Shown here: positions 7,187 to 15,172 of the stretch, piece after piece
How positions within the stretch are numbered: the stretch's first letter is position 1
Layout of the letters: each line of letters opens with the position of its first letter
Origin: a virus
Reading direction: 5' to 3' (one strand)
Virus record (IMG/VR): IMGVR_UViG_3300006810_000117
Span: 1 to 40,459 of that record
DNA: 40,459 bases
The notes under the pieces: model-generated
What the model was told of the DNA's origin: nothing
The model's database searches: none
Seen by the model: only the letters and a program-made list of their open reading frames with translations
Program-made: the position numbers and the translations under genes

Positions 7187-7230
7187 GTTGTGTGGTAGAG
7201 AATCGGTAGGAAGTCCACTTGTGGCGAGCA

Positions 7231-7280
7231 GCTGACTTCTAATCAGCAGGTTGGGGGTTCGAGTCCTCCCGGAATCGCCA
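7231..7280 (+). other. Probable attP core: 3' half of a tRNA-Arg(TCT) gene
   Basis: The sequence folds as the 3' half of a tRNA. The anticodon stem GCTGA/TCAGC encloses the loop CTTCTAA with anticodon TCT (7238-7240). Then come a variable loop, a T arm with loop TTCGAGT closed by GGGGG/CCTCC, the 3' acceptor strand CGGAATC (7270-7276), discriminator G and encoded CCA (7278-7280). The matching 5' acceptor strand (GATTCCG) and a D arm are missing upstream, so this is not a working tRNA gene. Such fragments are the attP cores of phages that integrate into a host tRNA and rebuild its 3' end. The integrase gene begins about 0.9 kb downstream. Confidence 0.78.
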
Positions 7281-7321
7281 CTCTTGAGACTTCTGCGACA
7301 ACATGTCACAGGAGAGCAACA

Positions 7322-7540
7322 GTGAGCATATTTAAGTCAAAACCTACCCAAGTTACTTGGCAGTCAGCCAAGCCTTTCTCAGTCGATCTTTACAGCAGCC
7401 GGTACCCGGTGTGCGGCAGCCACATGGTATGGGCTGTCGTGGGCTATAAGTGGGTTCGCATCCGCAAAGCCTTCGGCCAGGTCGTGCCATTTAAGGTACG
7501 CCGCGCAGAGTGGGATCAAATTGCGAAGAGGGCTCTGTAA
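7322..7540 (+). CDS. Early small protein, unknown function
   Basis: A 72-aa protein starting with GTG at 7322 after the ribosome site AGGAGAG. It is basic and Trp/Tyr-rich ('VTWQSAKPFSVDLYSSRYP', 'VWAVVGYKWVRIRKAFGQ'), with no membrane segment. It is the first gene after promoter copy 1 and the att site, so it is expected to be expressed early and to act on the host or on regulation. No family recognised. Confidence 0.6.
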   Translation: MSIFKSKPTQVTWQSAKPFSVDLYSSRYPVCGSHMVWAVVGYKWVRIRKAFGQVVPFKVRRAEWDQIAKRAL

Positions 7541-7953
7541 TGGAGCCGCGTCTGATCGAAAAGTATCGTGTCGGGGGTGACATCAAAACCCTCGGCGCGC
7601 ACGAAACCAGGTGGCAGTTTGGCAACCACGAGATCCGCGTACGTATACGCCGTGGCAACTGGCAGTATTACATGAATGCTAATTCAAGGATCTCTGGCTG
7701 GAACGAGCGCAGCCTGGCCGATTTCCCTGAGTGGCTGGATGTGCGTTGTCCAACAATGACAGATGACCAGCTGCCGGCAGTAGAGAAATGGTTACGCCAA
7801 GCACTAGCTAATGACGGCGATACCCGTGGTTTTGAGATTAGTACTAAACGCTATTTGCCGCGCCAGAAAGAGTTTGTGGGGCAGCCGTCTAGGCATTGGA
7901 TTGCTGAGTGCGACCGGGGCAAGCCCGAAAGAATACAATCATGGACGGAGTAG
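7540..7953 (+). CDS. Early protein, unknown function
   Basis: A 137-aa protein. The ATG at 7540 overlaps the previous stop (TAATG), and this start is preferred over the in-frame ATG at 7510 inside the upstream gene. Charged, with several Trp and Arg ('RWQFGNHEIRVRIRRGNWQY'), no membrane segment, probably cytoplasmic. It lies between the att site and the integrase. I do not recognise a family, and no helix-turn-helix is evident, so a repressor role cannot be claimed. Confidence 0.6.
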   Translation: MEPRLIEKYRVGGDIKTLGAHETRWQFGNHEIRVRIRRGNWQYYMNANSRISGWNERSLADFPEWLDVRCPTMTDDQLPAVEKWLRQALANDGDTRGFEISTKRYLPRQKEFVGQPSRHWIAECDRGKPERIQSWTE

Positions 7954-7958
7954 AGAGC

Positions 7959-8141
7959 ATGTACATAGATCCCATCGACCCATTCACACACATGGTCAAC
8001 TTAAACGCTGAGATCAAACGGCTTGAGGATGAGCTGTTTGACGCCGCCGGTCGCGGCGAGCCGTGCGACAACATAGAGACTAACTTGTCGGTGATGTACC
8101 AGGCGCGAGCTGACGGCCACACAATGATCCCACTGTTTTAA
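7959..8141 (+). CDS. Small early protein, unknown function
   Basis: A 60-aa acidic protein 'MYIDPIDPFTHMVNLNAEIK', with a helical middle ('RLEDELFDAAGRG'). The start at 7959 is chosen because an AGAG-type ribosome site lies just before it; in-frame starts at 7941 or 7908 are possible. It directly precedes the integrase. An excisionase is possible by size and place, but the sequence has no recognisable Xis features. Confidence 0.5.
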   Translation: MYIDPIDPFTHMVNLNAEIKRLEDELFDAAGRGEPCDNIETNLSVMYQARADGHTMIPLF

Positions 8142-8158
8142 TATTGGAGAGCACAGTC

Positions 8159-8995
8159 ATGGATACACGTATTGAGAACTTCACTTTTAAGTATCACGCC
8201 CGGATCTGGTCTAAAGAAAAGCACCGCAACGAAAGCACCCACCGCATCCAGCGTTTTGTAGGTGTCGTGGGTAATATCGAGCTGGCTGAGATTGATGGCA
8301 GCCACCTGTACCGCATGATGGATGCATTAGAGGCAGACGGCTTATCTAAAGCAACCATTAATCGCTACGTGGCTGCCGTACAGGCGGTGTTGAGCTTCGC
8401 CAGGGCGTCTGGTATGGCAGCACGTGTAATCAGCGTTAAAACGCCCTCAGAAGACCACCGCATCCGGTTCTTTAGTGACCAGGAGCTGGACGCGATTGAG
8501 CGCTTCTGTGATAACCCTCGTATACCGATGTGGTTTAAGGAGATGTGTGATCTGGCTCGCTACACCGGCATGCGTCACTCAGAGATCAGCAACCTGCGTG
8601 ACCCATCGAAGGCGCGTGTCGAAGAGGGTGACGATGGTCTGTGGTGGATCACTCTGTTTAAGACTAAGAACGGTGATCAACGTCAGGTAGCTTTGTACAA
8701 ACAGGAAGCGATTGATGCAGCTCGCAGCCTAGCTGCCGGGTTCCCTTACAATGCAAAAGAGTTCTACCTACTCTGGAACGTCCTTAGAGCGCGTGTAGCG
8801 CCTGGTGATAAGGACTTTGTATTCCACGTATTCCGGCACACCGCAGCTAGCGCCATGGCCAACGACATGCGTTTAAACAGCGATGTCATTGGTCAGTGGC
8901 TTGGCCACAGAAATCACAAAACAACGTCTAAGTATATCCACATTAAGCCGGAAACTATTGGCGACATTGCAAAACGAATGGCGGCAGCTGGCTAG
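8159..8995 (+). CDS. int: Tyrosine site-specific recombinase (integrase)
   Basis: A 278-aa protein that should catalyse integration of the phage at a host tRNA locus. The N-terminal ~95 residues form a SAM-like core-binding domain ('HRIQRFVGVVGNIELAEID', 'KATINRYVAAVQAVLSFA'). The catalytic domain has R139 ('TGMRHSEI'), a probable K170 in the beta hairpin, H223 and R226 ('HVFRHTAAS'), H250 ('WLGH') and the nucleophile Y259 ('SKYIHI'), so all residues needed for catalysis are present. The start at 8159 follows GGAGAG; a TTG at 8144 is the alternative. The protein is shorter than lambda Int and lacks an obvious arm-binding domain. Confidence 0.93.
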   Translation: MDTRIENFTFKYHARIWSKEKHRNESTHRIQRFVGVVGNIELAEIDGSHLYRMMDALEADGLSKATINRYVAAVQAVLSFARASGMAARVISVKTPSEDHRIRFFSDQELDAIERFCDNPRIPMWFKEMCDLARYTGMRHSEISNLRDPSKARVEEGDDGLWWITLFKTKNGDQRQVALYKQEAIDAARSLAAGFPYNAKEFYLLWNVLRARVAPGDKDFVFHVFRHTAASAMANDMRLNSDVIGQWLGHRNHKTTSKYIHIKPETIGDIAKRMAAAG

Positions 8996-9024
8996 TTGCT
9001 GTTCACCCTTTGTTCTGATAAGCT
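8996..9024 (+). promoter_or_regulatory. Weak candidate host sigma70 promoter
   Basis: TTGCTG (8996-9001) and TAAGCT (9019-9024) are separated by 17 bases in the gap after the integrase stop. The -10 box is poor. It is listed because the first transcription of the RNA polymerase gene needs a host promoter, and this is the best place seen for one. Confidence 0.25.
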
Positions 9025-9057
9025 AAGTCTAAGAAAGATAGAGAAAGGCGAAAAACA

Positions 9058-9336
9058 ATGATTTATTATTATACCAAGCGTTTGTTTGAAGGAGTTTTGT
9101 ACGGTTGCATGACAACAGCCAGCAGCTGGTGTAACTGCCCTACAGCGCCACCAAACACCGCAGCATTTGATAAAAAACGCTGTTTCAAAAGACTGAAAAG
9201 CAGGTCGTATAGCCTTGTTAAAAAAGGCACAGTCGTTGCATCAAAAGATCGTTATTCGGCTGTGAGCTACGGTTTTGTAAATCTTTATACGTCGCACCCA
9301 ACCCACATTCCCTGTATCCCCTCAGTGATCTCATAA
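9058..9336 (+). CDS. Unrecognised 92-aa ORF between integrase and RNA polymerase
   Basis: ATG at 9058 with an AGAAAGG-type ribosome site about 10 bases upstream. The protein is Tyr/Ser/Cys-rich and basic in the middle ('DKKRCFKRLKSRSYSLVKK'), with no membrane segment. Base composition is more AT-rich by eye than in the flanking genes. No family is recognised. It could be a recently gained lysogeny or host-takeover gene, or a spurious ORF in a long gap. Confidence 0.45.
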   Translation: MIYYYTKRLFEGVLYGCMTTASSWCNCPTAPPNTAAFDKKRCFKRLKSRSYSLVKKGTVVASKDRYSAVSYGFVNLYTSHPTHIPCIPSVIS

Positions 9337-9361
9337 CTCATTGTATTTACTGTAATTCTAA

Positions 9362-9375
9362 TTGTGTTCCCCCAT
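9362..9375 (+). promoter_or_regulatory. Promoter-like motif, copy 2 (before RNA polymerase)
   Basis: TTGTGTTCCCCCAT, followed by AGCATATA exactly as in copy 3, giving 22 identical bases. It lies 33 bases before the RNA polymerase ATG, so the polymerase may amplify its own transcription. Confidence 0.75.
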
Positions 9376-9408
9376 AGCATATACGTAGGGGACACTAAGG
9401 GGATCAAT

Positions 9409-11913
9409 ATGACATCTATGGATAGACTAAATGGCTCTACGCTTGCCCAGCTGCAGCGTGAGAAGCAGATGATGACTGACGGCCACGACCGTTTCTTAGA
9501 CCGTCAAGCCAAGCTAAAGGATTTAAGCATTGCGCCGGCTAACTCTAGACTTCTGAAGGACGCACTCGCGGCAACCACAGAAGCATTACGTATTAGGTTG
9601 GACGAAGCGTGTGCAGCTGATGGTCGGCCTTTCGATTGGGTACTAGATCTAAAGTCTTTGGATACTGAGCTCCTAAGTTACTTAGGTCTCGTGAATTGCA
9701 TGGAAGGCGTTGGTATGGCTGCGACCAGGACTAGCGTACTTCGCAACATCGGCGGACGTGTCGAAATGGAGCACTTTAGTGTTGAGCTGAAGGCATACGA
9801 CAAGGCGCTTCACGATAGGATTACAAGCCTCGCTACAAGCAATAACAGCAGCAGCGAGCACCGGAAGAAGGCTGTAAGACACATAGCAGCTAAAGAAGGC
9901 TTTGTGCATGATAAATGGTCTCAAGAGCGTAGGATGAAAGCAGCTGCACCCATCCTTAGCGCTATACTTGAGGCATCAGGTGTCTTCGAGGTTTGGACAC
10001 AGATCAAAGACAACAAGACTGTGTACAGAATTGGTCTGTCCGAGGAAGCCTCAGAGGGCATCGCTGACATCAATCAAGAGATCAGCTGGAATGAGCCTGT
10101 GTTTACACCGATGATCACACCACCGAAACCTTGGGACAGTGATGACAGTGGTTGTTACTTAGATCCAGCACTGGCTAGTACTACGCCTCTAGTGCGCCAT
10201 ATGTCACCTAAGCAGCGTGGAATGCTAAAGTCAGCAATACGTAGTCGCCGTATGCAGCCGGCCTTAGATGCACTAAATGCAATCCAGGCTACACGTTACA
10301 CCATGAACACATACGTACTCGCAGCTGTAGAGTGGGCATGGGAAAACAGCCTACAGCCGGGCTCTAGTTTCCCTCAGCGTGACAAGCTGGAGCACATTAA
10401 GTTCCCTGAGAACTACGATGAGCTGTCTGATGAAGACAAAAAGGGCATTCGGCTGAAGGCGCAGGACATCCGTGCTCTCAATAAGCAAGTGGATGCTGAT
10501 CGCTCGATGATGACCATGGATCTAAGGCAAGCTAGAGACCTGGCTAATTACGAGCATTTCTACCTGCCTCACAGCTTTGACTTTAGGGGTCGTATTTACC
10601 CAGTGTGTAACTTCAACACGCACCGCAGCGACCACATCAAGTCTCTATTTACCATAGCTGACAAGAAGCCAATCACTGAATCTGGTGCCAGGTGGATTGC
10701 CATCCAGGTAGCCAACACCGGCGACTTCGGAAAGATCAGTAAGCAATCATTCGAAGACCGGGTGCAATGGGTCATCAATAATGCTGATCGTATAGCAGAG
10801 ATCGGTAACGACTTCGAGGGTACCTATGATGGCGATGATCCTGAGCAGCTGTACTGGTCTAAGGCAGACAAGCCATTTGCATTCCTGGCTGCTTGCCGAG
10901 AGTTCTTTGGCTTCTGGGTTCACGGCACTGACTACGAAAGCGGCTTGCCTATCAACCTCGATGGTTCCAACAGTGGCATCCAACACTTTAGTGCGGCCAG
11001 CTGTACTGAGACTGACGGAGCCCTGGTCAACCTGGTGCCAGGCGACAAGCCTCGGGACATCTACCAGGCTGTAGCAGACAAGGTGACTGATCTGTTGAAG
11101 GCTGACGATGACCCGGTGGCTAAAGAGTGGCTCGACTATGGTGTCACAAGGAAAGTCGTAAAGCGCAACGTGATGACCTACGGATACTCAAGTGGCATCT
11201 ACGGCTTCACGGATCAGCTAATGGAAGACCTGATGATCCCACTGCGTAACAGTGTGAGAAAAGGTGACCTGGATAAGCACCCATTTAGTGACCCAGGTAA
11301 GGCTGCCAGGAAGCTAGCCAATGCAAACTGGACAGCCATAAACCAGGTCATCGTAGGCGCTGCAGATGGCATGCGGTTCTTCCAGGCGTTTGCACATGCC
11401 CTGGCTGACGTTAATCAGACCATGAGCTGGTTTACGCCGGTCGGGTTCCCAGTCGATAATGCGTACTATAAAAACAAAGCTAAGCGTCTACGTATCTACC
11501 TATACGACAAGCAGGTAGACAGCCAGGTACGCACCAGCGCTGTACTCAACATGGCCGACATTCGGACTGTTGATAAACGCAAGTGTGGTGCAGCTGTGAG
11601 CCCTAACATGATCCACAGCCTGGACAGCAGTCACCTTATGAGCACTGTTCTCAAGTGTCTCACGAAAGGTGTGCGTAACTTCATGCTAATTCATGACAGC
11701 TTCGGCACAGTGCCGGCAGACACTGACAAGCTCTTCATGGCTGTACGTGAGGCGTTTGTCGCACAGTACGATGGCGTGTGTATCTACAGTTTCATCACTG
11801 ATCAGATCCTCGAACACATCGACCTGGGCTTGGACAAACAAGCGCCAACAATACCAACTAAAGGCAGCCTGGACATAAAGGCTGTACTGCAGAGTGACTA
11901 CTGCTTTGCGTAG
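9409..11913 (+). CDS. Single-subunit DNA-directed RNA polymerase (T7 type)
   Basis: An 834-aa protein, close to T7 gp1 in length. The ATG at 9409 follows AAGGGGA; a longer reading from the GTG at 9364 starts inside the promoter motif and is rejected. Family motifs are intact: 'DFRGRIYP', the first catalytic Asp at D518 ('LDGSNSGIQHFSAA'), the nucleotide-binding helix K585-RNVMTYGY593 (K631 and Y639 in T7), and the second catalytic Asp at D763 ('HDSFGT'). It should transcribe the replication and late blocks from phage-specific promoters, most likely the four TTGTGTTCCCCCAT sites. Its own early expression probably relies on the host polymerase. Confidence 0.95.
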   Translation: MTSMDRLNGSTLAQLQREKQMMTDGHDRFLDRQAKLKDLSIAPANSRLLKDALAATTEALRIRLDEACAADGRPFDWVLDLKSLDTELLSYLGLVNCMEGVGMAATRTSVLRNIGGRVEMEHFSVELKAYDKALHDRITSLATSNNSSSEHRKKAVRHIAAKEGFVHDKWSQERRMKAAAPILSAILEASGVFEVWTQIKDNKTVYRIGLSEEASEGIADINQEISWNEPVFTPMITPPKPWDSDDSGCYLDPALASTTPLVRHMSPKQRGMLKSAIRSRRMQPALDALNAIQATRYTMNTYVLAAVEWAWENSLQPGSSFPQRDKLEHIKFPENYDELSDEDKKGIRLKAQDIRALNKQVDADRSMMTMDLRQARDLANYEHFYLPHSFDFRGRIYPVCNFNTHRSDHIKSLFTIADKKPITESGARWIAIQVANTGDFGKISKQSFEDRVQWVINNADRIAEIGNDFEGTYDGDDPEQLYWSKADKPFAFLAACREFFGFWVHGTDYESGLPINLDGSNSGIQHFSAASCTETDGALVNLVPGDKPRDIYQAVADKVTDLLKADDDPVAKEWLDYGVTRKVVKRNVMTYGYSSGIYGFTDQLMEDLMIPLRNSVRKGDLDKHPFSDPGKAARKLANANWTAINQVIVGAADGMRFFQAFAHALADVNQTMSWFTPVGFPVDNAYYKNKAKRLRIYLYDKQVDSQVRTSAVLNMADIRTVDKRKCGAAVSPNMIHSLDSSHLMSTVLKCLTKGVRNFMLIHDSFGTVPADTDKLFMAVREAFVAQYDGVCIYSFITDQILEHIDLGLDKQAPTIPTKGSLDIKAVLQSDYCFA

Positions 11914-11932
11914 TCTGTAATGTGCGTGGGGG

Positions 11933-11948
11933 ACTTGTGTTCCCCCAT
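11933..11948 (+). promoter_or_regulatory. Promoter-like motif, copy 3 (replication block)
   Basis: ACTTGTGTTCCCCCAT in the gap between the RNA polymerase and the first replication gene, 37 bases before the ATG at 11986. It is followed by AGCATATA as in copy 2. Confidence 0.77.
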
Positions 11949-11985
11949 AGCATATAGACCCCATAAAAAAGAAAACGAGGATCGT

Positions 11986-12156
11986 ATGCACCCCAGAGAA
12001 AGGGTGTTGGAACAGGCGCGTCTACTCGAATCACAAGACAAACCAATCCCTGCCGACCTGGAGCGCGAAGCCAAGCGCCTGGGTCTACAGCTGACACCAA
12101 ACATCAAGAACAAAATGAAACAAGGAGTATCCAAAAATGGCAAAAGTAGCATTTGA
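11986..12156 (+). CDS. Small protein at the head of the replication operon, unknown function
   Basis: A 56-aa protein beginning 'MHPRERVLEQARLLESQD', with ribosome site CGAGGA just upstream. It is helical, charged and has a basic C terminus. It overlaps the SSB gene by 20 bases. The in-frame start at 11920 lies upstream of the promoter motif and is not used. Possible regulator or polymerase-interacting protein, but that is only from place. Confidence 0.55.
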   Translation: MHPRERVLEQARLLESQDKPIPADLEREAKRLGLQLTPNIKNKMKQGVSKNGKSSI

Positions 12157-12694
12157 AACACATAAAGGAACAGCAGAATACCCCTGGCTTAACGTACCTG
12201 ACACACAGTTCGACGCTGAGGGTAAATATAAGACTGGCTTACGTGTACCAGCTGACCAATGCAAAGAGCTGCGAGACAAGATCCGTCAGTTTGCTGTGGA
12301 TGAGTTCGGCAAGAAAGCTGAGACAGCCAAAGTGCCATACAAGCAAGACCCAGATACCGGTGAGATCATCTTGAATGCAAAGTCAAAGTATCAGCCCAAG
12401 GTCTATGACAGCAAGGGTCAGATCATCGTACCGAGCAACCTGCCTCAGATCTGGGGTGGTTCTGTATTGAAGATGGGCGGCACCCTGCATGCCTATAACA
12501 GCGCCGGTAATATTGGCGTTTCGATGCAGCTCACAAAGATCCAGGTTATTGACTTGGCCGAGCGTCAGGAAGACGGCGCCGGCTTCGCTGCAGAAGAGGG
12601 ATCATTTGTAGCCTCAGAACAAACCAACGAAAGCAACGATAATGGCTCCCCGCAAGAAGACAAACCGGAAGACGGCTTCAGCGCCAACTTCTAG
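12137..12694 (+). CDS. Single-stranded DNA-binding protein, T7 gp2.5 type
   Basis: A 185-aa protein. An OB-fold-like body (1-150) has 'YPWLNVPDTQFDAEGKYKT', 'VKMGGTLH'-like strands and 'GVSMQLTKIQVIDL'. It is followed by an acidic tail (about 152-185) that ends in Phe. An acidic tail with a terminal Phe is the hallmark of gp2.5, where it contacts the DNA polymerase and primase-helicase. Together with the following genes it reproduces the T7 2.5-3-4-5-6 order. The 3' end overlaps the endonuclease gene by 53 bases. Confidence 0.88.
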   Translation: MAKVAFETHKGTAEYPWLNVPDTQFDAEGKYKTGLRVPADQCKELRDKIRQFAVDEFGKKAETAKVPYKQDPDTGEIILNAKSKYQPKVYDSKGQIIVPSNLPQIWGGSVLKMGGTLHAYNSAGNIGVSMQLTKIQVIDLAERQEDGAGFAAEEGSFVASEQTNESNDNGSPQEDKPEDGFSANF

Positions 12695-13133
12695 ACAGAG
12701 AGCCATCAAGAATGGGTATCGCTCAGGTCTCGAAGATAAGACAGCAAGACAGATCAAGGAAAGCGGTCTTGAGGTTTTATATGAGACTGAGCGTATCCAG
12801 TTTGTATGGCCTGAGCGCCAGGCGCACTACACACCAGACTTCCGGCTGCCAAAACCTGGCGGCTATTTTTATGTAGAGACAAAAGGGCGTTGGATAGCTG
12901 AAGACAGACATAAGCATTTGCTAATAAGGCAGCAATGCCCGGACATCGATATACGCCTGGTGTTTAGCAATGCAAACGCAAAGCTCTACAAGGGCTCACC
13001 GACCACCTATGCCAAATACTGCGACAAGCATGGCATCCAATACGCACACAAAGTAATTCCCGAAGATTGGCTGCAGGAGAGCAAAGATGCAACCATCGAA
13101 AACAACAATGGAGACTTGGGGTCAGGAGAATGA
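12642..13133 (+). CDS. Endonuclease I (Holliday-junction resolvase, T7 gp3 type)
   Basis: A 163-aa protein that resolves branched DNA and helps degrade host DNA. The active-site set of T7 endonuclease I is conserved: E31 ('YRSGLEDK'), D66 ('YTPDFRLP'), E79 and K81 ('YVETKGRW'). Further similarity to T7 gp3 includes 'KHLLIRQQ', 'DIDIRLVFSN', 'AKLYKGSPTTY' and 'CDKHGIQYA'. It has a basic N-terminal extension of about 20 residues. It overlaps both neighbours, which indicates tight translational coupling. Confidence 0.93.
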   Translation: MAPRKKTNRKTASAPTSRQRAIKNGYRSGLEDKTARQIKESGLEVLYETERIQFVWPERQAHYTPDFRLPKPGGYFYVETKGRWIAEDRHKHLLIRQQCPDIDIRLVFSNANAKLYKGSPTTYAKYCDKHGIQYAHKVIPEDWLQESKDATIENNNGDLGSGE

Positions 13134-14745
13134 CGCCGGTAGGTTCGTGGCACATGAGCCATGCGATGCCTGTGGATCTAGTGACGCCAGGGCAATATAT
13201 GACAATGGCGAAAGAGGATACGCAGCGTACTGCTTCAGCTGTACCGACCACCAAACCTTCGACCAAGACTTCCAACCCACCAGCTCAGCAGCTGCGGCAG
13301 AACTTATACAGGCAGCGCATCAAGCAAAGCCGGAAGGTTTACTCCAGGGCGAGATCCAAGCAATCCCGGCCAGGGGAATAAGCCAGGAAGTTTGCAAGAA
13401 GTTTGGCTACCGGGTGGGTACATACCAGGGGCAGCCTGTACAGATAGCTACTTATTATAACCCTGGCGGCACACCAGTCGCGCAGAAGATCAGATTTAAG
13501 AACAAAGACTTTAAGTTACTCGGTGACGGCAAGAAGCTACCACTATTTGGATCACATAGGTGGCAGGGCGGGAACCGCTTGGTCATTACAGAAGGTGAGC
13601 TCGATGCCATGTCAGTGGCGTCTGTAATGCATGCAACAGCCTGTGTCAGTTTACCAGCTGGCGCTGCTGCGGCTGTAAGAGCAATCAAAGATAACTGGGA
13701 CTACGTTGCCCAGTTTAAAGAAGTTATCCTGTGCTTTGACATGGACGAGCCAGGTCGCAAGGCTGCCATCGAGGTAGCTGAGCTTCTACCGGTCGGACAA
13801 AGTCGCATCTGTTTTCTCCCTTACAAGGATGCGAACGAGACTCTACTACAGGGCAAGCACAAGGATATCGTCGGTGCCATTTTAGAGGCGAAAGTATATC
13901 GCCCGGATGGCATCGTGGCCGCAGCCGATATCAGAGATGCCATTGGTGTGGTGGACGCGGCCTCCGCCATTGCTTATCCATTTGCACGTCTGAACGAGGT
14001 AACACTCGGTCTTCGCGAGGGTGAGTTGGTCACTATTACGGCTGGATCTGGTATCGGCAAGTCTACACTGGTACGTGAGATCGCTTACTCGCTGCATACT
14101 GCCGGCCATAAGGTCGGGATGATCATGCTAGAGGAAAGCAACAAGAAGACCATCCTGGGTATGCTCGGTATCCACATGAACAAGAACGTCACTGTGGATC
14201 GAACAGGTGTCGAAGAGGCTGACTTATACAAAGCCTTCGATGAGCTGTTTCCTGGCGACAACCAGGTGTATCTCTACGACCACTTCGGATCGTCTGAGGT
14301 CGATACCATCATTCAGCGGATACGCTACATGGTGGCAGCCCTGGACGTAAAGTGGATCATCCTGGATCACGTATCAATCATGATCAGCGGCCTGGCGGTT
14401 GCTGACGAACGTAAGGCCATAGACATAGCCTGTACGGCTCTCAGAACGCTTGTGAGCGAGCTTAACATTGGCCTGATAATGGTGAGCCACCTGCGCCGTC
14501 CAGAGGGCGACAAGGGGCATGAGGAAGGCAGCAAAGTACGCCTGTCTCAGATCCGCGGCTCACATAGTCCTGTGCAGCTGAGTGACATCGTTATTGGTCT
14601 ACAGGTTGATCCTGACGACCCTGACGGTGCCTACAGATATCTGCATGTGCTGAAGAACCGGTTTACCGGTGAGACCGGTGTCGCCGGCAAGGTAAAATAC
14701 AACCTGGAAACAGGACGCTTACTAGAGGCTAGCGACACCTTTTAA
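13087..14745 (+). CDS. Bifunctional DNA primase-helicase (T7 gp4 type)
   Basis: A 552-aa protein (T7 gp4 is 566). The N-terminal zinc-binding domain has C26, C29, C49 and C52. The TOPRIM primase has E169 ('VITEGELDAMS') and D218/D220 ('CFDMDEPG'). The DnaB-like helicase has Walker A G320-T327 (K325, 'GSGIGKST'), Walker B around D427 ('WIILDH') and 'GSHSPVQLSDIVIGLQ' near the C terminus. It should unwind the fork 5'-3' and make RNA primers for the polymerase at 15377. The start follows AGGAGAG inside the end of the endonuclease gene. Confidence 0.95.
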   Translation: MQPSKTTMETWGQENDAGRFVAHEPCDACGSSDARAIYDNGERGYAAYCFSCTDHQTFDQDFQPTSSAAAAELIQAAHQAKPEGLLQGEIQAIPARGISQEVCKKFGYRVGTYQGQPVQIATYYNPGGTPVAQKIRFKNKDFKLLGDGKKLPLFGSHRWQGGNRLVITEGELDAMSVASVMHATACVSLPAGAAAAVRAIKDNWDYVAQFKEVILCFDMDEPGRKAAIEVAELLPVGQSRICFLPYKDANETLLQGKHKDIVGAILEAKVYRPDGIVAAADIRDAIGVVDAASAIAYPFARLNEVTLGLREGELVTITAGSGIGKSTLVREIAYSLHTAGHKVGMIMLEESNKKTILGMLGIHMNKNVTVDRTGVEEADLYKAFDELFPGDNQVYLYDHFGSSEVDTIIQRIRYMVAALDVKWIILDHVSIMISGLAVADERKAIDIACTALRTLVSELNIGLIMVSHLRRPEGDKGHEEGSKVRLSQIRGSHSPVQLSDIVIGLQVDPDDPDGAYRYLHVLKNRFTGETGVAGKVKYNLETGRLLEASDTF

Positions 14746-14757
14746 CGAGGTGTAGCC

Positions 14758-15111
14758 ATGTGTTTTATCAAGCTCAGAGATACTCTGACTGGCCAGCTTT
14801 TGTTTGTGAAAGAGGGTGATGGTTTCAGCGTCACCACAGACCCATTCAAAGCCAAATCATTCAAGATCAAATCACAAGAAACCCTGGATTGGTTCGACAA
14901 GTTCGAAACCAATTTGCATGGGCTATTCCCAGCGCCCCAGTGGCACGTGACGTTTATGGAAAAGGAGAGAAACTATGACGAATACTGTACCGACAATGGA
15001 TCAGCTAAGGGAAGCTCTGAAGCTGCCGCTGGAGATCCCACAGTACGAACCGAAGAACAACAACAGCCTAAGACATCAGTCGATAATGCGCTGGATGATG
15101 AAAACCAATGA
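14758..15111 (+). CDS. Unknown protein between helicase and DNA polymerase
   Basis: A 117-aa protein starting 13 bases after the helicase stop, with ribosome site ACGAGG. Residues 1-70 ('MCFIKLRDTLTGQLLFVKEG' and 'FSVTTDPFKAKSFKIKSQE') look like a real compact domain. The last 45 residues are polar and overlap the next gene in another frame. Function unknown. In T7 this position holds the amidase gp3.5 or small genes, and no amidase motif is present here. Confidence 0.55.
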   Translation: MCFIKLRDTLTGQLLFVKEGDGFSVTTDPFKAKSFKIKSQETLDWFDKFETNLHGLFPAPQWHVTFMEKERNYDEYCTDNGSAKGSSEAAAGDPTVRTEEQQQPKTSVDNALDDENQ

Positions 15112-15172
15112 AGGTGATGTCATCGAGTGCCGGCGCGGCGCTCATCGATCTAAGTGGGATCGTGAAGGATGA
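14975..15172 (+). CDS. Small unknown protein overlapping the previous gene
   Basis: A 65-aa protein 'MTNTVPTMDQLREALKLPLE', with a very good ribosome site (AAGGAGAG) seven bases upstream. It overlaps the 14758 gene by 137 bases in a different frame, and its stop overlaps the next start (ATGA at 15169). The strong start signal argues that it is translated. Helical and mildly basic; no family recognised. Confidence 0.55.
   Translation: MTNTVPTMDQLREALKLPLEIPQYEPKNNNSLRHQSIMRWMMKTNEGDVIECRRGAHRSKWDREG

Noticed and set aside
7192-7280. A complete, functional tRNA-Arg gene
   Set aside because: The anticodon arm, T arm and CCA end are perfect, but no 5' acceptor strand complementary to CGGAATC and no D stem exist at the required distance. 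The TGGTAGAG at 7192-7199 only looks like a D loop. It is better read as an attP fragment.
9364-9408. N-terminal extension of the RNA polymerase from a GTG at 9364
   Set aside because: It starts inside the promoter-like motif and has no ribosome site, whereas the ATG at 9409 has AAGGGGA at normal spacing.
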